Source: CAYMZZ01 sp044463125 | Lineage (GTDB): Bacteria; Bacteroidota; Bacteroidia; Chitinophagales; Chitinophagaceae | NCBI GenBank assembly: GCA_044463125.1 | Contig: JBIQMS010000022.1 | Coordinates: 1 to 64,000 of the forward strand | Direction: 5' to 3' | DNA: 64,000 bases | Part shown: one piece after another, positions 35,050 through 42,852 of the stretch | Layout of the letters: every line of letters starts with the position of its first letter | How positions within the stretch are numbered: position 1 is the first letter of the stretch | Program-made: the position numbers and the translations under genes | The notes under the pieces: model-generated | Told to the model about the DNA's origin: nothing | The model's database searches: none | What the model saw: the letters and a program-made list of their open reading frames with translations, nothing else

Positions 35050-36552
35050 ATGCGTTCCCATCTCCTCCTCGCCCTCCTGATTCTAATTAAGTTCATCCTG
35101 CAATACCTGGTCATTCACCCTTCCTATGAATTGCATCGCGATGAATTTCTGCACCTCGACCAGGCCCATCACCTTGCCTGGGGCTATGCATCGGTGCCGC
35201 CTGCCACTTCCTGGATATCCTGGATTATCCATCAACTCGGCAATGGGGAGTTTTGGGTAAAATTCTTTCCGGCATTTTTTGGTGCGCTCACCCTGCTGGT
35301 AGTTTGGACGACTGTGGAAGCCCTGGGGGGCGGACTGTTCGCGCGAGCCCTGGCCGGTATTGCAGTACTGTTCTCCGCTTTGGCAAGGATCAATATGCTC
35401 TACCAACCGAATTCACTGGATGTACTTTGCTGGACCCTGCTGCTGTTCCTGCTGATTCGATATGTTCAAACACAAAAGGCATCATTCCTGTATGCATGCG
35501 CCCTGGTTTTTGCGCTGGGCTTTCTCAATAAGTACAATATCATTTTTCTGGCAGTAGCGCTGGTACCAGCCTTACTGATTTCATCCCGGCGCAAAATTTT
35601 TACAAGGTCCGCCCTTTATGCAGCAGCCTTGATGGCCATCCTACTGATCGGTCCCAATATTTATTGGCAATGGAGCAATGACTGGCCTGTGTACCAGCAT
35701 ATGGAAGAGCTGAGTAAAACACAACTGGTGCACGTGGACCGGATGAATTTTGTGAAAGAGCAATTCCTGTTTTACCTCGGTTCGCTTTTTGTGTGGATGG
35801 CAGGACTGGTTGCACTACTCATTTACAAGCCCTGGAAACCCTATCGTTTTCTATTCGCGACTTTCTTTTTCTGTATGGCCTTGTTTATTTATTTGAAGGC
35901 AAAACCCTATTATGCCATCGGACTGTATCCCATTTACCTGGCATTTGGCGCTGCCTGGCTGGAGAAACTTTTAGCGGACGGATGGAAAAGGAAACTACGA
36001 TATGTGGCTGTAGCTATTCCGATATTATTGTTCATACCCATGCTGTTGATTGCATTCCCTATCAAAGATCCCCATGCGCTGGTCGCCGCGGGAGAAAATC
36101 AACCTTCTTTCGGCCAGCACCGCTGGGAAGATGGAAAAGAATACCCTATTTCACAGGACTTTGCCGATATGCTGGGATGGAAGGAACTGGCGACCAAAGT
36201 GGGCGCGGTATTGAGACAATCCCCCAGCCCGGATTCTGTTTTGATCTTTTGTGATAACTATGGACTCGCTGGAGCCGTCAACTACTATGGAAATTTTCCA
36301 AACCAGGCACATTCCTTTAGCGCAGATTATCTCAACTGGGTAGATACCACACGCGAATACCGGGACCTACTATGGGTCATAGAAGCCGACAATAACAGCC
36401 TCGCCGAAATCAGTCCGTTCTTCGAAAATACGATTGTCGCTGACAGCATCACCACCCCATTCGCCCGTGAAAAAGGAACCAGGATTGTCTGGCTGCAAAA
36501 ATCAAGTGGCAGCCTGAGGGAGTTTTTGGCGGCAGAAGTGAGGAAAAGATGA
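35050..36552 (+). CDS. GT39/ArnT-like membrane glycosyltransferase
   Basis: 500 residues with about 11 hydrophobic helices in the first 340 residues and a soluble C-terminal part. The first loop has the acidic HRDEFLHLDQAHHLAWGY segment, the position of the catalytic Asp/Glu in PMT/ArnT-type enzymes that use polyprenyl-phosphate sugars. PPATSWISWIIHQLGNGEFW and LYQPNSLDVLCW are further family-like segments. It would transfer a sugar to a lipid or protein on the periplasmic side; acceptor unknown. It is flanked on both sides by repeat islands and appears to be a single-gene unit. Confidence 0.83.
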   Translation: MRSHLLLALLILIKFILQYLVIHPSYELHRDEFLHLDQAHHLAWGYASVPPATSWISWIIHQLGNGEFWVKFFPAFFGALTLLVVWTTVEALGGGLFARALAGIAVLFSALARINMLYQPNSLDVLCWTLLLFLLIRYVQTQKASFLYACALVFALGFLNKYNIIFLAVALVPALLISSRRKIFTRSALYAAALMAILLIGPNIYWQWSNDWPVYQHMEELSKTQLVHVDRMNFVKEQFLFYLGSLFVWMAGLVALLIYKPWKPYRFLFATFFFCMALFIYLKAKPYYAIGLYPIYLAFGAAWLEKLLADGWKRKLRYVAVAIPILLFIPMLLIAFPIKDPHALVAAGENQPSFGQHRWEDGKEYPISQDFADMLGWKELATKVGAVLRQSPSPDSVLIFCDNYGLAGAVNYYGNFPNQAHSFSADYLNWVDTTREYRDLLWVIEADNNSLAEISPFFENTIVADSITTPFAREKGTRIVWLQKSSGSLREFLAAEVRKR

Positions 36553-36554
36553 AG

Positions 36555-36648
36555 AGCAAATTCGGGAATTTGGGGATTTGGGAATTTGGGGATTTGGGGT
36601 GTAACTCCTACTTACTACTTACTACTTACTACTTACTACTTACTACTT
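36555..36648. repeat. Octamer run followed by TACTTAC heptamer array
   Basis: GAATTTGGGGATTTGG-type units (36555-36600) give way to five to six TACTTAC units (36609-36648), which abut the left arm of R1 copy 5. Confidence 0.85.
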
Positions 36649-36752
36649 TCTGCGAAAATCTGTGGGAAATCTTTCCTGAACTCTGAAGCTGCTTAGAGTG
36701 CTGAAGTATTTCCCGCAGATTTCCGCAGATTACAACGCAGATTATCGCAGAT
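36649..36752. repeat. R1 hairpin element, copy 5 (reverse orientation)
   Basis: Arms at 36649-36669 and 36709-36729 (two mismatches) enclose a 39-nt loop. The loop aligns with the other copies only after reverse-complementing, which shows that R1 has a defined orientation. Confidence 0.88.
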
Positions 36753-36773
36753 TATTAAAACCCTTAACCAATT

Positions 36774-36836
36774 AAACCTTAAACTCTCAACCCTAAACAT
36801 GAACGTAATACGTACGACGTAAAACGTAAAACGTCC
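36774..36836. repeat. Continuous nine-unit heptamer array switching type
   Basis: In strict 7-bp phase the units are AAACCTT, AAACTCT, CAACCCT, AAACATG, AACGTAA, TACGTAC, GACGTAA, AACGTAA, AACGTCC. The first half belongs to the AAACNNN family and the second half to the TACG family. The last unit abuts the receptor stop codon. Confidence 0.85.
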
Positions 36837-39242
36837 TCAAAACTTCACTGCAATACTCGCCGACACTCTCCTCGGCATTTGCGGCTCCAGGGTTGTCCAT
36901 CCTTTCCAATACCTTTCGTTGGAAAGATTATCCACTTTCAGTGCCAGGCGATAGCCTTTGCTGTTGTAGAATACGGTAGCGTTGAGAATGGTATAGGCCG
37001 GTACCACAAATTTTCCGGTGGGTGCGCTGTTGGTAATCAGGTTTTCGCTGGCATAGTTGCCGCCAAAGCCTACACCGAGTCCTTTGAGTTTTTCAATTGG
37101 CAACTGGTAACTGATCCAGGCATTGGCCAGGTGCCTGGGACCTGCATTGGTAGGACGCAGTCCGTCGGTGGCAGGAGCGGCATTGGTATTTTCGCTGAAA
37201 TTATAACTATAACCAGCCACTACATTCAATCCACGAATCGGATTGGCTTTGATGTCTGCTTCAAAACCACGGCTTACCACATCCCCCTCCTGAATGCTAA
37301 AACCAGTACGGTTAGGGTCAGGAATCACCACATTGGTTACCGCAATATCGTAATAGCTCAGGCTGCCACTTACGCGTCCTTCTAATGCATCCAGCTTCAC
37401 GCCGGCTTCCCACTGGTTGGCCTGCTGCGGATCAAACACGCTGATGCTGCCATCCGGCTGCGATACGGGCGCCACATTGCGGAAACCATTCATATAGTTG
37501 GCAAATACTGAAACACGATCCGGTACAAGGGCATATACAAGACCCAGCTTGGGTGAAAAGGCCGTCTGCTTAAAGTCGCCCGACTTGCCTCCGGAGATAC
37601 TGCTGCGTGTGCCACGATTATCAAAGCGGTCAACACGAAGGCTTGTCATCAACAACAACTGTTCTGTTATATTAGTTACATTCGAAATATAAGCGCTATA
37701 GGTACGAACTTCTGAATTGTTCTTGGTAGGCGCGTTATTGGCACCCAGCCTCGCATCCACCGCAGGTCGGGTAAGCTGCGCATAGCGTGGGTCGGCTTCC
37801 ACACTGTTCACATAGTCGAAAAGTATATATGCTGTGTTATTGTTCATGGTCTTCTGGCTGGTGGCGTCGAGGCCGATCACCGTACGGTTGCGCAGTTTAC
37901 CTATCCGAAAGTCGCCAATAAAGTTTTGCTGAAAATTGGTGGTGGTGCTTACGGAATTCAGGGAACTGATCAGGCGGCTGAGCAAAGTATCATTATCCGG
38001 TTGCAGGAACATGATATAGGAATAAAGCCCATCCGACTTTCTTACGCTTTGCGAAAAATTGGTCTGCGATGTCCAGGCGCTGCTGAGCTTATAATTCATT
38101 TGTCCGAAGACATTCAAGGTTGGATTCTTAACAGTGATATCATTGCTGGTGAATGATTTCTTGTAATCAATCCCTAATTCATCCGGTGTGCGATAAATCA
38201 GTTGACGGCTGCGGTTCAGGAATACCATCACCGGGTTAGTAGCTTCTGAATTGAAGAATTCTGCGTTGAGATGAAAATCCAGTTTATCGCTGGCTTTGTA
38301 AACCAGGGATGGCGCTACAAAAAAGGATTTTCGGAATCCCGCATCCTGAAAACTGTTTTCGTAATGATAAGCGCCGTTTACCCGAAACAGCACCGACTTC
38401 TCCTTATTCAAGGCAGTATTGTAATCGAGTGTGAGGCGGTTGAGCCCATAGGTTCCATTGGTATAGCTGATTTCGCCACGGGTAGTTTCCATGGGTTTTT
38501 TGGTAACGATATTCACCAATCCACCGAAGGAAATAAGGCTGCTGCCAAATAAGGTGCCGGAAGGTCCTTTAATGACTTCCACGCTTTCAATATTGGCCGG
38601 ATCCAATCCGCCATTGGTTTGGCCGGCAATACCATTGATCATGGAGGGTTGCACGGCAAAGCCACGTAGACTGAAATAAGCCGCACCATCGCCACCACGG
38701 CCGGTGGCTGTCCAGAGCTTGTCAATGCCCGGGGCATTCTTCAGCACATCGTTGAAGTTCGTAATCACCTGTTCTTCGATAAGCTTCTTACCGATCACAC
38801 TATAGGTTTGCGGATTCTCAAGATTATTGAGCGGCATGCGGGCCACATAAGCGCTTTCCTTTATCGCAAATTTGTTGAGGCCACTGCGCACTATCACCTC
38901 TTCCAGTTGCTTCTCCGTAATTTGTAACTGAAACCGGATTACTTTTGTTTCATTCTCAATCAGGGTCACTTTCTCTACAAGCGTTTCATAACCCGCCAGG
39001 GAAATTTCCAACTCATAGCTGCCTGCCGTAAAACCACGAAGGATAAAATGGCCGTCTTCATCCGCCAAGGTAGATTTATTGCTTCCCTTTATTTTGATGG
39101 ACACGTAAGCACCGGGCTTGCCATCGGAAGTGGTTACTTCACCACGTATCACGCCATTGCCTTCATTCTCGTTGGCAAATCCCCAAAAACTGGTCAGTAT
39201 CATCGACAGTATCAAAACTATTCTGCTGCGCATTTCTCTCAT
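36837..39242 (-). CDS. TonB-dependent siderophore-type receptor
   Basis: 801 residues. Signal peptide, carboxypeptidase-regulatory-like domain (GEVTTSDGKPGAYVSIKIKG), then the plug with NFNDVLKNAPGIDKLW, YFSLRGFAVQPSMING and VEVIKGPSGTLFGS as in FhuE/FoxA-type receptors. The barrel ends in VSASIAVKF with the terminal Phe. The plug resembles iron-siderophore receptors rather than SusC, so ferric-siderophore uptake is the best guess. An alternative start lies three codons in (MRSRIV). A lipoprotein gene lies upstream on the same strand, separated by a 92-bp palindrome. Confidence 0.9.
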   Translation of the reverse strand: MREMRSRIVLILSMILTSFWGFANENEGNGVIRGEVTTSDGKPGAYVSIKIKGSNKSTLADEDGHFILRGFTAGSYELEISLAGYETLVEKVTLIENETKVIRFQLQITEKQLEEVIVRSGLNKFAIKESAYVARMPLNNLENPQTYSVIGKKLIEEQVITNFNDVLKNAPGIDKLWTATGRGGDGAAYFSLRGFAVQPSMINGIAGQTNGGLDPANIESVEVIKGPSGTLFGSSLISFGGLVNIVTKKPMETTRGEISYTNGTYGLNRLTLDYNTALNKEKSVLFRVNGAYHYENSFQDAGFRKSFFVAPSLVYKASDKLDFHLNAEFFNSEATNPVMVFLNRSRQLIYRTPDELGIDYKKSFTSNDITVKNPTLNVFGQMNYKLSSAWTSQTNFSQSVRKSDGLYSYIMFLQPDNDTLLSRLISSLNSVSTTTNFQQNFIGDFRIGKLRNRTVIGLDATSQKTMNNNTAYILFDYVNSVEADPRYAQLTRPAVDARLGANNAPTKNNSEVRTYSAYISNVTNITEQLLLMTSLRVDRFDNRGTRSSISGGKSGDFKQTAFSPKLGLVYALVPDRVSVFANYMNGFRNVAPVSQPDGSISVFDPQQANQWEAGVKLDALEGRVSGSLSYYDIAVTNVVIPDPNRTGFSIQEGDVVSRGFEADIKANPIRGLNVVAGYSYNFSENTNAAPATDGLRPTNAGPRHLANAWISYQLPIEKLKGLGVGFGGNYASENLITNSAPTGKFVVPAYTILNATVFYNSKGYRLALKVDNLSNERYWKGWTTLEPQMPRRVSASIAVKF

Positions 39243-39348
39243 ATTATAATTGTTGTAAATAGATCAGGATTGAATTGCGCTGCAAAGCTACCCCGGCGAA
39301 AAAGCTGGGGCTTGCGGATTCGGGAAAATGCATTTACGGAAAAGGGAA

Positions 39349-39440
39349 ATGACAAAAGGGTGACCCTGCCAACCGTTCAAGATCCTGGTTCGTTCTATAG
39401 AACAGAACCCAATCGGTTGGCAGGGTCACCCCTTCGTCAT
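39349..39440. repeat. 92-bp palindrome with 27-bp arms
   Basis: Arms 39349-39375 and 39414-39440 match with two mismatches (18 bp around GGGTGACCCTGCCAACCG are perfect). The 38-nt loop contains a second small stem (GGTTC..TTCTATAGAA..GAACC). It lies 26 bp after the lipoprotein stop and upstream of the siderophore receptor. The sequence is unrelated to R1 and R2. Confidence 0.88.
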
Positions 39441-39466
39441 AAAATAAGAGCGGGAATGGCTATACT

Positions 39467-40984
39467 TTACAGATAGATAAATACCTTCTTGATACGTAAT
39501 ATATGTTGCTGGCTGCTGAATCCCTTATAGCTTATATAGACGAAGCTGGGATAGCCGTCCGCATCGTAAGTATACTCAAATTTGTAGGGTACACTTTGTG
39601 GAATGGCTCCTGCATAATTTTTCTGCTCGCCGATCCGGTTGTTTTTTGATGAATTGGAAAGGAACAGATCGGGCCAGCCCAACTGGTGAAAGGGATTGAC
39701 GTAGTCATCATACGCATACACACCCGATTCGGCGGCACCGGTGGAAGAAATCGCCTGGTCCGATATTTTATTGCCATTTTCAAAGTGCATGATATAGTTC
39801 ATGGCATGGCCGTTATGAAAAACATAATCGGCTGAAAGCTGTTCCTTATTGTTGTTAACAGCATAGGTATAAACGCCGCCCGTAAATTGATCGTAACTCT
39901 GGTTGGCGATGGAGCTGATCCGGTTGCCTGTGTATTCGAATGCCGAATAACCGGTGGCTTGTCCGCCTGCATCGCTACGCAGGATAGAGTCCAGGGTATT
40001 GTCGAGGTATTTGAATTTGTACACATCATTCAAATGCAGGCCGCTCACCTGCGTGGATCTTTGATAGCTTCTTATTTCCCGCAGCCGGCCGGCCTGATCG
40101 TAGTTGTATTCGATTCGGGTATCGGGAATTAATCCGCCTGCATTCTCAATAAAGGTTTGTTGTTCCTTTAGGAGTTTGGGAATACGATCTCCCTTCAATT
40201 CTACCAGCATATTGGCCTGCACTTCGGAGCCTGCCAGGTCCTTTTGCACCTGCACATCCCATTGATTCATGCTGAAACGATAGGAATGATAGTTGGCGGG
40301 AATACGAACCTGATTCATCCCCTCATGCAGGGGTATCTCACGCAACCATTCCCTGCCGGTGATGCTGGTAGCCTTTACGGTCAGGTTTCCCGGCAGGCTA
40401 TCGTACCACACTTCTCCCACTCTGATGGAGAGTGTAGCCCGAACCTGCATCACTTCTTCGAAACCAAAATCCATCGCTTCATAGCCAAAATCAGCGGGAT
40501 CCGCATTTTCAGCAACCGGAAGCACGGTAACCGCCTGTTGTTTGATTCCTTTTTCCGTGAGGCTGAATGCGAGGTTGAGGGCCTGCGGTACATCCACAGC
40601 ACGGGTGGTTCCCGTTTTGGGTGTTGAAAATTTAGCCGTATCTGCTGCATTCACTACTATAAATTTCGAAAGCTGGTAATCTCCCTTGGGCAGTTCCAAC
40701 TTATCTGTTACCCATTTACCCGATTCCAAACTGAGCTTCACTTTCCTGTTTTCAATAGAATTGGAAGCGGTGTTGGCTTCGATACTTAACAGCGCAAACC
40801 AGGTAGCAGCCCCCTGAGGCATACCCTGGACGGTAAACTGGATAAATGAACGCGGGTCACCCGGATCAGGAAGGCCGTTTATAGGATCCGTATCGTTTTT
40901 CTGGCAGGAAAATAATAGAACTGAAGACAAAAAGAAGATCACACTGACATGTTTCCACATTCTCATTCTTATGATTTTTTGCAA
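39467..40984 (-). CDS. Lipoprotein of unknown function with YD-repeat-like segments
   Basis: 505 residues. A signal peptide ends in LLFSC, so it is a lipoprotein. The first half has beta-rich sequence with a DUF4466/DUF4382-like feel (QGMPQGAATWFALLSIEANT) that I cannot assign. The second half contains YD/RHS-like motifs: IEYNYDQAGRLREIRSYQRS, YKFKYLDNTLDSI, FEYTYDADGYPSFVYISY. MRMWKHVSV further in is an alternative start. It shares strand with the siderophore receptor downstream. No function is proposed. Confidence 0.8.
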   Translation of the reverse strand: MQKIIRMRMWKHVSVIFFLSSVLLFSCQKNDTDPINGLPDPGDPRSFIQFTVQGMPQGAATWFALLSIEANTASNSIENRKVKLSLESGKWVTDKLELPKGDYQLSKFIVVNAADTAKFSTPKTGTTRAVDVPQALNLAFSLTEKGIKQQAVTVLPVAENADPADFGYEAMDFGFEEVMQVRATLSIRVGEVWYDSLPGNLTVKATSITGREWLREIPLHEGMNQVRIPANYHSYRFSMNQWDVQVQKDLAGSEVQANMLVELKGDRIPKLLKEQQTFIENAGGLIPDTRIEYNYDQAGRLREIRSYQRSTQVSGLHLNDVYKFKYLDNTLDSILRSDAGGQATGYSAFEYTGNRISSIANQSYDQFTGGVYTYAVNNNKEQLSADYVFHNGHAMNYIMHFENGNKISDQAISSTGAAESGVYAYDDYVNPFHQLGWPDLFLSNSSKNNRIGEQKNYAGAIPQSVPYKFEYTYDADGYPSFVYISYKGFSSQQHILRIKKVFIYL

Positions 40985-41106
40985 AATTCATCAGGATCTC
41001 TATTTTGAAAAGGCCGAATTGCCTGGATTGGCGTTTATGCTTCGTGGATTGTGGAAAGCGATGGGTGGAATTCGGTTATTTGAGGATTCGGTTATTTGGG
41101 GATTCG

Positions 41107-41250
41107 TTGCGCCCGTTGCGGATTCTTTGCGCTCGTTGCGGTAAAAAATGCTGCTCCTCCAGCCATTCCATATCTCGTAAGCGTCTTGGAACGATTTATG
41201 TGCAAGATGGTTTTACCGCAACGAGCGCAAAGAATCCGCAACGGGCGCAA
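41107..41250. repeat. R2 long inverted repeat, copy 3 with perfect 40-bp arms
   Basis: Arms 41107-41146 and 41211-41250 are perfectly complementary over 40 bp and enclose a 64-nt loop. Units are TTGCG and TTTGCG. Perfect arms of this length imply recent formation or ongoing correction between arms. Confidence 0.95.
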
Positions 41251-41267
41251 AGAAAGTTTCTGAAAAG

Positions 41268-41405
41268 AAAAAAATCTGCGAAAATCTGCGCTGAATATCC
41301 GCGGAAATCTGCGGGAAACACTTCTACACCTAAAACCTGTTCAAAGTTCAGGAGAGATTTCCCGCAGATTTTCGCAGATTTTTTCGCAGATAAGCGCAGA
41401 TATTT
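41268..41405. repeat. R1 hairpin element, copy 6
   Basis: GGAAATCTGCGGGAAA (41303-41318) faces TTTCCCGCAGATTTTCGCAG (41358-41377) around a 39-nt loop with CCTGTTCAAAGTTCAGGAGA. Additional CTGCG / CGCAGA units extend to both sides. The gap 40985-41544 is filled by octamer, R2, R1 and AAACNNN repeats and contains no gene. Confidence 0.9.
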
Positions 41406-41465
41406 ATTGAAAATGTAAACCTCTTTTGCGCAAAAGATAGAAAAGTGCAAAGTCCCCTAGCCCTT

Positions 41466-41500
41466 AAACCCTAAACCTTAAACCCTAAACCTTAAACCCT
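41466..41500. repeat. Heptamer array AAACCNT, five units
   Basis: AAACCCT and AAACCTT alternate strictly for five units, followed by an octamer-like run to the end of the GH30 gene. Confidence 0.88.
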
Positions 41501-41544
41501 TCATCAAATTCCCAAATCCACAAATACACAAATTCTCTCTCTTC

Positions 41545-42843
41545 TCATTGTTCCACAAAGGTCGTTACGCTTCCTGCCGGAAGGATATGGCTGAAATTAT
41601 TTCCACTTACCGTAATGGCCGCCCCCTGCTCCACATTTTTGGTGCTGGTGGTGGTATAGGGCACCATATTTCCCAGCGTTGTGCCCGTGAGGGTAAACTT
41701 TTGGTTGACGGGAAGGGTACCTGTATTGATAGCTACCAGCACTTGCTTGCCTCCCTGCTTGTAGGCCGACACACGAACTTCTGCACGGCTGTTGGCGCCG
41801 GCAGCAACACGCACCGAACCGGGCCGGATAAATCGCGCGAACTGCGAAATCACAAATCCGCGTTTGGTGACCTGGCCATCCTGCCCAATGGGTCCATAAA
41901 ATCGTTTACCATACCACCAGAGATAGGCGTTGAAGTTGGCGATGGTAAAACAGTTATGGATTTCAACGGCCGTTCCCAGGTTGGCAGCATAAGTCACCAG
42001 CGTATCCAGGTGCTCGGTCATCCATACCTCTTTGTTTTTGGATTGTGCAAGGGCATTCTGCACTACACCTCCTCCATATATATGGCAACCCACCAGGTCG
42101 AGATTGGCGGCTGCCGCATCATCCGACAAAAGGGTATTAAGATAGTTTTGGTTGTTGTTAAATGATTCCGGTGCCATCAGCTTGGTTGCGCTTACATGCT
42201 GACCATGATTTTTCAGAAATGATAACATTTCCGCCGCCGTCCAGTCGCAGCTTTCATAGCTTACCTGTATATCCGGTTCATTTTGCACCGATACCGCATA
42301 CACCGGCGCGCCATTGGCCGACATGTATTGGGCAAATGCATCCAGGTAGCGTGCGTAGGCTTCCGCGCTATCCGGTTTCAGCGAACCTCCAATAAGGCTG
42401 TTGTTGGTTTTCATACGCGACGGAGGGCTCCACGGTGAGGCGATTACGCGCGCCCCACGGTTGATAGCTTCTTTAGCATGATTCAATTCCGTTGTTCGCC
42501 AACTATCATTCTCTTCAGCAATACGGATCCTCAATAGTGATAAGCCTACCTGCCCATTACCCGTATTAAAGAGCCGGTCAAATTCCTGGCTGGTTAGCGC
42601 TGATGTATTGGGGGGATTGAATACCGTGGCACAGCCTAAACCCTGTATTACCTGCTTCTCGTCGGAAGGATTAATGCTGATCTCCGCATTCACGGCACTG
42701 GGTTCCGGTGGTGGATTGCCTCCGCCTGATCCGTCATCGCCGCCTTTACTGCATGCGAGCAGGAATGCGCAAAAACTGATGCCTACAATAGCTTTCACAA
42801 AGCAGGTTTTCAAATTCAGGATAATCATATTGTATATTTTCAT
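41545..42843 (-). CDS. GH30 endo-xylanase (glucuronoxylanase-like), lipoprotein
   Basis: 432 residues. The signal peptide ends in FLLAC (Cys31), followed by a Gly/Pro linker, so the enzyme is probably displayed on the outer membrane. The barrel shows acid/base Glu189 in VSVQNEPD and nucleophile Glu277 in VWMTEHLD, with the side beta-domain at the C-terminus (VLVAINTGTLPVNQKF). Overall it resembles subfamily 8 glucuronoxylanases, which cut xylan relative to a glucuronate side chain; the subfamily is inferred. It is the last gene of the susCD operon, 9 bp after the DUF255 gene. Confidence 0.92.
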   Translation of the reverse strand: MKIYNMIILNLKTCFVKAIVGISFCAFLLACSKGGDDGSGGGNPPPEPSAVNAEISINPSDEKQVIQGLGCATVFNPPNTSALTSQEFDRLFNTGNGQVGLSLLRIRIAEENDSWRTTELNHAKEAINRGARVIASPWSPPSRMKTNNSLIGGSLKPDSAEAYARYLDAFAQYMSANGAPVYAVSVQNEPDIQVSYESCDWTAAEMLSFLKNHGQHVSATKLMAPESFNNNQNYLNTLLSDDAAAANLDLVGCHIYGGGVVQNALAQSKNKEVWMTEHLDTLVTYAANLGTAVEIHNCFTIANFNAYLWWYGKRFYGPIGQDGQVTKRGFVISQFARFIRPGSVRVAAGANSRAEVRVSAYKQGGKQVLVAINTGTLPVNQKFTLTGTTLGNMVPYTTTSTKNVEQGAAITVSGNNFSHILPAGSVTTFVEQ

Positions 42844-42852
42844 AGAAAAAAA

